NCBI GenBank assembly: GCA_963966275.1 | Contig: CAWZYQ010000053.1 | Location: forward strand, 1-22,965 | Length of the DNA: 22,965 bases | Source: UBA10427 sp003500135 | GTDB lineage: Bacteria; Bacteroidota; Bacteroidia; Cytophagales; Cyclobacteriaceae | Direction: 5' to 3' | Shown here: positions 1 through 5,173 of the stretch, piece by piece | How the letters are laid out: each line of letters opens with the position of its first letter | Position numbering within the stretch: position 1 is the stretch's first letter | Made by a program: the position numbers and the translations under genes | Notes under the pieces: generated by a model | Seen by the model: the letters and a program-made list of their open reading frames with translations, nothing else | Databases searched by the model: none | Told to the model about the DNA's origin: nothing

Positions 1-55
1 TTAAACTCCAAAAAGTAATGATGTAACTTTTCTTTATATTCAGACCTCCATTATT

Positions 56-63
56 TACTTTTG
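56..63 (+). promoter_or_regulatory. Bacteroidota-type -7 element upstream of recJ
   Basis: TACTTTTG fits the Bacteroidota sigma consensus TAnnTTTG exactly. A weak -33 match, TTTA, lies at 33-36 with a 19-nt spacer. Transcription would start near position 67 and leave a leader of about 15 nt before the recJ ATG at 83. It probably serves the recJ, lptB and GH3 run. The element is seen; its activity is inferred. Confidence 0.6.
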
Positions 64-82
64 TAGCCATTCATTTTACACA

Positions 83-1789
83 ATGATCAAAAAGTGGAAC
101 TATAAAATACAACCGGATGAAGAGGAAGCGCATAGGCTGGCCGTGGAGGCCTCTGTTCCACTACCTATAGCTAACATACTGCTCCAGAGAAATATCAGCA
201 CTGCTGAAGAGGTTGACAAATTTTACAACCCCTCACTCAACGATCTTCACGACCCCTTTCTGATGAAGGATATGGACGTGGCCATTGCCAGGATTAAAAA
301 TGCAATGGCACATGAGGAGAAAATAATGGTATATGGCGACTATGATGTGGATGGTACTACTTCGGTTGCCCTGGTATACGGCTTTCTTCGTCATTTTCAC
401 GGACCAATCTTCTTTTATATCCCCGATCGATACAAAGAAGGCTATGGCATTTCCCAAAAAGGGATTGACTGGGCTGCACAAAACGATATTAGGCTGATTA
501 TCACGCTGGACTGTGGCATTAAGGCGATTGATATGACCAAATATGCCGCCACCAAGGGGATCGACATGATCATTTGCGACCACCATTTACCCGGAGATGA
601 GTTGCCCCATGCAGTGGCCATTCTCGATCCAAAGCAACACGATTGTGCCTACCCATATAAAGATTTGTCGGGTTGTGGGGTTGGTTTTAAGCTAATGCAG
701 GCCTTTTGCCATGAGAACCATTACGATCCCGATCTTTTGTACGACTATCTCGACCTTGTGGCGGTAAGTATAGCAGCCGATATCGTGCCTATCACCGGCG
801 AAAACAGAATTCTGGCGCATCACGGCCTGCATAAATTGAAGCGCTTTCCAAGACCGGGACTGGAAGCCCTGCTGGAAAATGCCGGAATTGTAAAGGACAG
901 TGTCAACATCAATAGCATAGTGTTCGGGATAGGCCCAAGGATAAATGCCTCAGGCAGAATGGACCACGCCAAAACTGCAGTGGAATTGCTACTGACTAAT
1001 GATGCCCATGTGGCCTGGAAACTATCTAAAGACCTGAACGATCAAAACAACCAGAGGCGCGACTTTGATACGCGAATTACACAGGAAGCCCTGGAAATGA
1101 TAGAGAACAACATTGATTCCAAAGAATTAAAAACCACTGTGCTTTTCAAAAACGATTGGCATAAAGGGGTAATTGGGATTGTCGCTAGTCGCTGTCTGGA
1201 AAAATTTTACCGCCCTACCATCATTTTAACGGAATCAAATGGCAAGGCAACCGGGTCGGCCCGTTCGGTCCATGGTTTTGATGTGTATGAGGCCATTGCC
1301 GAGTGCTCAGACCTGCTAGATCAATACGGCGGGCATATGTACGCTGCCGGCCTTACCATCGATGTGAGCAAAATAGAACTTTTTAAGGACCGCTTTGAAA
1401 AAGTAGTGGCACAACGCATTACCGACGATCAACTCGTTCCTCAAATAGACCTTGATACGCAACTTGGATTTGATGACGTGAGCTTCGAGTTTTTTGAACA
1501 CCTCAGAAAAATGGAGCCCTTCGGTCCGGGCAATATGCAGCCTGTGTTTGTTACTGAAAACATTTATACCCCAATGGCCCCAAGGGTATTAAAAAACGTA
1601 CACCTCAAATTAACCGTAAAGGAAGAAGGCCATGAAAGCACTCACGATGCCATTGCATTTGGCATGGGTGAAAATGCCGAACTGATTGGTAGTGGCATGC
1701 GCTTTAAAATGGCCTATTACGTTGAAGAAAATACCTTCATGGGCAGAACTTCTCTTCAACTTCGCGTTAAAGATTTTAAATTCGACTAA
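83..1789 (+). CDS. recJ: single-stranded-DNA-specific 5'-3' exonuclease RecJ
   Basis: RecJ degrades single-stranded DNA 5' to 3' in RecF-pathway recombination and in repair, in the cytoplasm. The 568-residue protein is full length for the family. The DHH phosphoesterase core shows motif I as YGDYDVDG (84-91, metal ligands D86, D88, D90), LDCGI (142-146) and the defining DHH triad at 166-168. The DHHA1 domain follows, with the GGH motif at 416-418, and a C-terminal OB-like region closes the protein. The ATG at 83 is the first sensible start, 19 nt after a good -7 element. The gene ends one nucleotide before lptB, so the two are very likely co-transcribed. Nothing is truncated or degenerate. 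Confidence 0.97.
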   Translation: MIKKWNYKIQPDEEEAHRLAVEASVPLPIANILLQRNISTAEEVDKFYNPSLNDLHDPFLMKDMDVAIARIKNAMAHEEKIMVYGDYDVDGTTSVALVYGFLRHFHGPIFFYIPDRYKEGYGISQKGIDWAAQNDIRLIITLDCGIKAIDMTKYAATKGIDMIICDHHLPGDELPHAVAILDPKQHDCAYPYKDLSGCGVGFKLMQAFCHENHYDPDLLYDYLDLVAVSIAADIVPITGENRILAHHGLHKLKRFPRPGLEALLENAGIVKDSVNINSIVFGIGPRINASGRMDHAKTAVELLLTNDAHVAWKLSKDLNDQNNQRRDFDTRITQEALEMIENNIDSKELKTTVLFKNDWHKGVIGIVASRCLEKFYRPTIILTESNGKATGSARSVHGFDVYEAIAECSDLLDQYGGHMYAAGLTIDVSKIELFKDRFEKVVAQRITDDQLVPQIDLDTQLGFDDVSFEFFEHLRKMEPFGPGNMQPVFVTENIYTPMAPRVLKNVHLKLTVKEEGHESTHDAIAFGMGENAELIGSGMRFKMAYYVEENTFMGRTSLQLRVKDFKFD

Positions 1790-1790
1790 G

Positions 1791-2522
1791 ATGATCCTTA
1801 AATCAGAAAATCTTGTTAAAATATATAAGAAGCGTACCGTTGTTAATGAGGTCAGTGTAAAAGTAGAGCAAGGAGAGATTGTCGGGCTTTTAGGACCCAA
1901 TGGAGCCGGAAAAACCACATCGTTTTATATGATCGTGGGGCTGATCAAACCAAATGATGGCCGGATCTACCTGGATAAGGAAGATATCACCCATTTACCT
2001 ATGTACCGCCGGGCGAAAAAAGGTATTGGCTATTTGGCGCAGGAAGCATCCGTTTTTAGAAAGCTCACGGTAGAAGAAAACCTCAAAGCCGTACTGGAAA
2101 TGACCAAGTTCTCTAAAAAGGAACAAAAAGACCGAATGGAAGCGCTGCTTGAAGAATTCAGTCTCACTCATGTGCGTAAAAACCTGGGAATTGTGCTTTC
2201 CGGTGGAGAAAGAAGGCGAACGGAAATTGCCCGGGCCCTGGCGGTCGATCCCAAGTTTGTGCTGTTGGATGAGCCTTTCGCCGGTGTTGATCCCATCGCG
2301 GTGGAGGAAATCCAGACCATTGTAGCAAGGTTGAAGGATAAAAATATAGGCATACTCATTACTGACCACAATGTGAGTGAAACCCTTTCGATCACCGATC
2401 GGGCTTATTTGATGTTTGAAGGAAAGCTTTTGAAAGAAGGTACTGCGGAGGAATTGGCCAATGATGAGCAGGTACGCCGTGTTTATCTGGGTAGAAATTT
2501 TGAGTTGAAAAGGAAGATATAA
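1791..2522 (+). CDS. lptB: LPS export ABC transporter ATP-binding protein LptB
   Basis: LptB is the cytoplasmic ATPase that drives lipopolysaccharide extraction from the inner membrane with LptF and LptG. From the ATG at 1791 the protein has 243 residues, matching the usual length of about 240. Walker A is GPNGAGKTT (35-43); further along are the ABC signature LSGGERRR, the Walker B stretch FVLLDEPFAGVDP and the switch histidine in ITDHNV. The LSGGERRR signature and the FAGVDP run after Walker B are typical of LptB rather than other ABC ATPases. The reading frame stays open upstream inside recJ, but the ATG one base after the recJ stop gives the family-normal N terminus. It lies between recJ and a GH3-family gene in one apparent operon. 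Confidence 0.95.
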   Translation: MILKSENLVKIYKKRTVVNEVSVKVEQGEIVGLLGPNGAGKTTSFYMIVGLIKPNDGRIYLDKEDITHLPMYRRAKKGIGYLAQEASVFRKLTVEENLKAVLEMTKFSKKEQKDRMEALLEEFSLTHVRKNLGIVLSGGERRRTEIARALAVDPKFVLLDEPFAGVDPIAVEEIQTIVARLKDKNIGILITDHNVSETLSITDRAYLMFEGKLLKEGTAEELANDEQVRRVYLGRNFELKRKI

Positions 2523-2524
2523 GT

Positions 2525-4045
2525 ATGGGGCTGATCAATTCAATTTTTACTTGGGTCATGAAAAAAAGAATGCATGACATTGAGCTGTTCCTCAAATATC
2601 CTATTGATGTTCAAAATGAAGTAATGCAACGCCTTGTATCCACTGCTCAAAACACTGAATTTGGTAAAAAGCACAACTTCAAAAGCATAAAAAAATACGA
2701 AGAATTTAAACAGAATATTCCTTTATCAACTTACGAGGACTTTTATCCATACATTGACAGGCTTCTGAAGGGAGAGCAAAATATTCTGTGGCCCACTGAA
2801 GTGAAATGGTTTGCCAAATCATCGGGTACCACCAATGCACGAAGTAAATTTATTCCGGTTTCCAGCGAAGCCATGCAGGAGTGCCACTTTAAAGGTGGGA
2901 AAGATATGCTTTCCATCTATGTCAATAATTATCCGGATACTGAAATTTTCAGTGGAAAAGGCCTGGCCATCGGCGGAAGCCAGCAAATCAACCAGTTCGA
3001 TTCCAATGCCAACTCCTACTATGGAGATGTTTCCGCGGTTTTAATGAAAAACCTTCCTTTCTGGGCTCAACTCGCCCGTACACCCTCTCTTGAAATTGCC
3101 TTGATGAGTGAGTGGGAGGAAAAAATTGAAAAAATGGCGCGAACCACCATAGTAGAAAATGTCACCAATATTGTCGGTGTACCCACCTGGACGGTAGTAC
3201 TGCTCAAGCGCATACTGGAAATTACAGGTAAACACGACATTCGTGAAATTTGGCCTGAACTGGAGGTGTTTATCCATGGCGCCGTTTCCTTTGAACCTTA
3301 TGAATCGCTGTTTTTGTCGCTAATCCCTCATAGCGATATGAACTATATGGAAACCTACAATGCCTCGGAAGGCTTTTTTGGCATACAGGACCAAAAAGAT
3401 ACGCGCGACCTATTGCTAATGCTCGACTATGGTATCTTTTATGAGTTTATTCCTTTCGAAGAGCTCGGCAAAGAAAATCCCAAAGTGTTGTCCCTGGGTG
3501 ACGTTGAGGTGGGTAAAAATTACGCCATGGTAATTACTACGAATGCCGGGTTATGGCGGTATATGATTGGTGACACTGTCAAATTTACCTCCAGAGACCC
3601 TTATCGAATTCGTATTAGTGGCCGAACGAAACATTTCATAAATGCCTTTGGCGAAGAGGTGATCATAGAAAATGCCGAATTCGCCATTAAAAAAGCCTGT
3701 GAGGCTTCGGGCGCTATTATTGGGAACTTCACCGCTGCACCCAGGTATATTGGCGAAGGACAAAAAGGCGCACATGAGTGGGTGGTGGAATTCGAAAAAA
3801 TGCCGTCAGACGAGCAACTATTTACTGAAAAGCTCGACGAAAACCTTCGTAAAATCAATTCAGATTACGACGCGAAACGATACCGGGATATCGCCCTGGA
3901 AGCTCCGATCGTTCACTTTGCCGAAAAGGGCACCTTTTACAACTGGATGAAAAAAAGGGGCAAACTAGGTGGACAGAATAAAGTTCCAAGACTTTCGAAC
4001 AACCGTGATATTATAGATGATATTATCGAAGTAATGAAAGCCTGA
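2525..4045 (+). CDS. GH3-family (auxin-responsive-promoter-like) adenylating enzyme
   Basis: This 506-residue protein belongs to the GH3 family. Plant members are ATP-dependent acyl-acid amido synthetases that adenylate a carboxylate and join it to an amino acid; the bacterial substrate is unknown. Visible family motifs are the ATP-binding SSGTT (99-103) in a context reading KWFAKSSGTTNARSKF, the central ETYNASEGFFG (276-286), and GLWRYMIGD (342-350), followed by a C-terminal domain that probably closes over the active site. All three adenylation motifs look intact, so the enzyme is probably active. It starts 2 nt after the lptB stop, with the purine-rich AGGAAG upstream, so it is likely in the recJ-lptB operon. 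Whether it acts on an envelope molecule is speculation from position alone. Confidence 0.9.
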   Translation: MGLINSIFTWVMKKRMHDIELFLKYPIDVQNEVMQRLVSTAQNTEFGKKHNFKSIKKYEEFKQNIPLSTYEDFYPYIDRLLKGEQNILWPTEVKWFAKSSGTTNARSKFIPVSSEAMQECHFKGGKDMLSIYVNNYPDTEIFSGKGLAIGGSQQINQFDSNANSYYGDVSAVLMKNLPFWAQLARTPSLEIALMSEWEEKIEKMARTTIVENVTNIVGVPTWTVVLLKRILEITGKHDIREIWPELEVFIHGAVSFEPYESLFLSLIPHSDMNYMETYNASEGFFGIQDQKDTRDLLLMLDYGIFYEFIPFEELGKENPKVLSLGDVEVGKNYAMVITTNAGLWRYMIGDTVKFTSRDPYRIRISGRTKHFINAFGEEVIIENAEFAIKKACEASGAIIGNFTAAPRYIGEGQKGAHEWVVEFEKMPSDEQLFTEKLDENLRKINSDYDAKRYRDIALEAPIVHFAEKGTFYNWMKKRGKLGGQNKVPRLSNNRDIIDDIIEVMKA

Positions 4046-4050
4046 TAAGG
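4034..4050 (+). repeat. direct repeat R1, left copy (spans the GH3 stop codon)
   Basis: ATGAAAGCCTGATAAGG here matches 15 of 17 bases at 4989-5005. The left copy includes the last codons and stop of the GH3 gene; the right copy lies in non-coding DNA 955 bp away. The pair encloses the whole vapBC island. It may be a duplicated gene end left by insertion, but a 17-nt imperfect match could also be chance. Confidence 0.4.
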
Positions 4051-4069
4051 TATTGAAATTTAACGATCG

Positions 4070-4091
4070 CCCACCATCAGTCTCCGGAAAG
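4070..4091 (+). repeat. palindromic repeat element, half copy (A1)
   Basis: This 22-nt stretch has the core CATCAG followed by TCTCCGGAAAG. It recurs 40 bp downstream with a 2-nt insertion (4111-4133) and again at 4949-4970 (19 of 22 identical). The right arm that would complete the hairpin is missing here, so this looks like a broken copy. Confidence 0.55.
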
Positions 4092-4110
4092 TAATGTAGT
4101 TTAACACTTT

Positions 4111-4144
4111 CCACCATCAGAGTCTCCGGAAAGGGACTCTGATG
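4111..4144 (+). repeat. palindromic repeat element, complete hairpin copy (A2)
   Basis: CATCAGAGTC (4115-4124) and GACTCTGATG (4135-4144) are perfectly complementary arms of 10 bp around the 10-nt loop TCCGGAAAGG. No T-run follows closely, so it is a poor intrinsic terminator for the GH3 operon, although it lies downstream of it. The loop core TCCGGAAA is conserved in all three copies, which suggests an interspersed palindromic element rather than a chance hairpin. Confidence 0.65.
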
Positions 4145-4169
4145 AACGAATACTCATGTTTTTAGAAAA
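4142..4169 (+). repeat. direct repeat R2, left copy upstream of vapBC
   Basis: A 28-nt stretch that begins ATGAACG and ends with GTTTTTAGAAAA. It matches 24 of 28 bases at 4910-4937, where the right copy spans the vapC stop codon. Three of the four mismatches are adjacent. The two copies flank vapBC directly and lie inside the R1 pair. Confidence 0.55.
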
Positions 4170-4280
4170 GAGTATGTCCTCAGCGAGAGACAATTGATCA
4201 GGTACAAATACCATATTTCAGTTAATTCATTTTAATCAGGTTAAATATGATGAAAACAAATCATTAAAACATTATTAACA

Positions 4281-4311
4281 TTGTGTATACTTAATCGTAT
4301 AATTGTGTATA
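4281..4311 (+). promoter_or_regulatory. candidate vapBC operator and promoter
   Basis: TTGTGTATA occurs twice, at 4281-4289 and 4303-4311, with starts 22 nt apart (about two helical turns). Between them TATAC (4286-4290) and GTATA (4297-4301) form an inverted repeat. TATAATTG at 4298-4305 differs from the TAnnTTTG -7 consensus at one base. VapB-type ribbon-helix-helix antitoxins bind repeated half-sites next to their promoter, so this arrangement 19 nt before vapB suits autorepression. Binding is inferred. Confidence 0.45.
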
Positions 4312-4329
4312 TAGTTTTAAAAAAATAGC

Positions 4330-4527
4330 ATGTATAAAAGAACAAATATAGAGCTGGATACGGAATTGATAAAACAAGCTATGGACATTACGCATTTATC
4401 AACTATCAAGGATGTGGTCCACCACGCATTGAAAGAAATTATAAAAGCCGATAAACACAAGAGACTGCTTGATCTTAAAGGTAAGGTGGTATGGAAGGGT
4501 GATTTAGATGAAATGCGTGAGTTGTAA
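4330..4527 (+). CDS. vapB: VapB-like type II antitoxin
   Basis: This 65-residue protein resembles VapB antitoxins, with the opening RTNIELDTELIKQAMDITHL and the following KDVVHHALKEII forming a short ribbon-helix-helix DNA-binding domain (about residues 3-40). The C-terminal tail (41-65), rich in charged residues and with the pattern KGKVVWKGDLDEMR, is the kind that wraps into the toxin active site. It overlaps the vapC start by one base (TAATG), the usual coupling for such pairs. It should neutralise VapC and repress its own operon through the repeats at 4281-4311. The gene sits in an island bracketed by direct repeats, which suggests a mobile cassette. Confidence 0.85.
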   Translation: MYKRTNIELDTELIKQAMDITHLSTIKDVVHHALKEIIKADKHKRLLDLKGKVVWKGDLDEMREL

Positions 4528-4913
4528 TGGAGCCACTTTTAATTGATACCAGCGTGTGGATCGACTTTTTTAATGGTGAAGAAACCACACCAGTACAAAC
4601 ATTATCATATTATTTAAAGAATGATGGCCCCCTGTTCGTATGTCCTACAATTATACAAGAAGTATTACAGGGAATTAATTCGGATAAACATTATGCTTTG
4701 GTAAAAGATTACCTGCTTAATTTGAATGTGTTGAATAATGATGCCTTACAGGCAGCGATAGGCGCTGCAGAATTGTACCGTAAGTTAAGAAAGAACGGAA
4801 TTACAATAAGAAAAAGTAACGATTGCCTAATCGCCTATTTCGCGTATCTCAATGGTTTAAATGTATTACACCAGGATCGCGACTTTGATTTAATAAAAGA
4901 AGGATGGTCATGA
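4527..4913 (+). CDS. vapC: VapC-like PIN-domain ribonuclease toxin
   Basis: A 128-residue PIN-domain protein. VapC toxins are Mg-dependent endoribonucleases that cut tRNA or rRNA when the antitoxin is lost. The acidic residues expected of the active site are visible: D7 in LIDTSVWIDFF, E45 in IIQEVLQGI, D99 in KSNDCLIAYFA, and D117 or D119 in HQDRDFDLI. All four are intact, so the toxin is probably functional. Length is normal. The stop codon lies inside repeat R2, so the end of the gene was part of, or was joined to, the repeated unit. The RNA target cannot be read from sequence. Confidence 0.9.
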   Translation: MEPLLIDTSVWIDFFNGEETTPVQTLSYYLKNDGPLFVCPTIIQEVLQGINSDKHYALVKDYLLNLNVLNNDALQAAIGAAELYRKLRKNGITIRKSNDCLIAYFAYLNGLNVLHQDRDFDLIKEGWS

Positions 4914-4937
4914 ACGCGCACTCCTGTTTTTAGAAAA
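4910..4937 (+). repeat. direct repeat R2, right copy spanning the vapC stop
   Basis: It matches 4142-4169 at 24 of 28 bases and begins inside the last codons of vapC. A T-run followed by an A-run and AAAAAGCTTTTT comes next, but there is no proper stem-loop, so I do not call a terminator here. Confidence 0.55.
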
Positions 4938-4948
4938 AAAGCTTTTTA

Positions 4949-4980
4949 CCCACAATCAGTTTCCGGAAAAGAACTCTGAT
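4949..4980 (+). repeat. palindromic repeat element, degenerate copy (B)
   Basis: CCCACAATCAG then TTTCCGGAAAA matches copy A1 at 19 of 22 bases. The right arm AACTCTGAT (4972-4980) is nearly that of copy A2. The arms pair as AGTT with AACT and ATC with GAT, with a 2-nt bulge. The loop core TCCGGAAA is unchanged. Confidence 0.55.
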
Positions 4981-4988
4981 AAATGTAC

Positions 4989-5005
4989 ATGAAGGCCTGA
5001 CAAGG
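4989..5005 (+). repeat. direct repeat R1, right copy
   Basis: ATGAAGGCCTGACAAGG matches the GH3 gene end at 4034-4050 in 15 of 17 bases. Here it is not in a gene. It marks the right edge of the region that resembles the left flank of vapBC. Confidence 0.4.
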
Positions 5006-5040
5006 ATATACACACAATAGTATAACAGAAGCTGCTGGTC

Positions 5041-5110
5041 TTTAACCTGAAATCGTCATTGTAAATATCTAATGACGACTGATGAATTGTAAATCGTCAG
5101 CTGATGATGT
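5041..5110. repeat. cluster of short direct and inverted repeats between vapC and ccmF
   Basis: TCGTCATT (5053-5060) and AATGACGA (5071-5078) form a perfect 8-bp stem with a 10-nt loop. AATCGTCA recurs at 5092-5099 and CTGATGA occurs at 5079-5085 and 5101-5107. No T-run follows the stem. It could be a degenerate repeat element or a weak transcription barrier between convergent genes. The rest of the gap from 4914 to 5173 holds only repeats R1 and R2 and palindromic copy B; I see no gene in it. Confidence 0.4.
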
Positions 5111-5148
5111 TTTAATCGCAGTCCGACATTTATCCTAGGACCTGGTGG

Positions 5149-5171
5149 CGGAAAATCTCATGAGTTTTCCG
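5149..5171 (-). terminator. hairpin after ccmF, possible terminator
   Basis: CGGAAAA (5149-5155) and TTTTCCG (5165-5171) form a 7-bp stem, with a possible G-T pair extending it, just 2 nt beyond the ccmF stop on the minus strand. There is no T-run after it in the direction of ccmF transcription, so an intrinsic terminator is only a guess from position. Confidence 0.35.
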
Positions 5172-5173
5172 GG

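Noticed and set aside
233..586. Open frame of 117 codons on the minus strand inside recJ
   Set aside because: It lies wholly within the intact recJ gene, has no family-like motifs and matches the pattern of an antisense shadow. The same reasoning excludes the other antisense frames inside recJ, lptB, the GH3 gene, ccmF, the SLBB gene and wzz.
4115..4144. Intrinsic terminator of the recJ-lptB-GH3 operon
   Set aside because: The hairpin is strong but the next T-run is about 15 nt away, and related copies occur twice more around vapBC, so a repeat element explains it better.
4070..4144. CRISPR array
   Set aside because: Only two imperfect copies with an 18-nt spacing, no regular spacer length and no cas genes.
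4046..5173. Insertion sequence or integron carrying vapBC
   Set aside because: No transposase or integrase reading frame and no terminal inverted repeats are seen; only direct repeats flank the pair.
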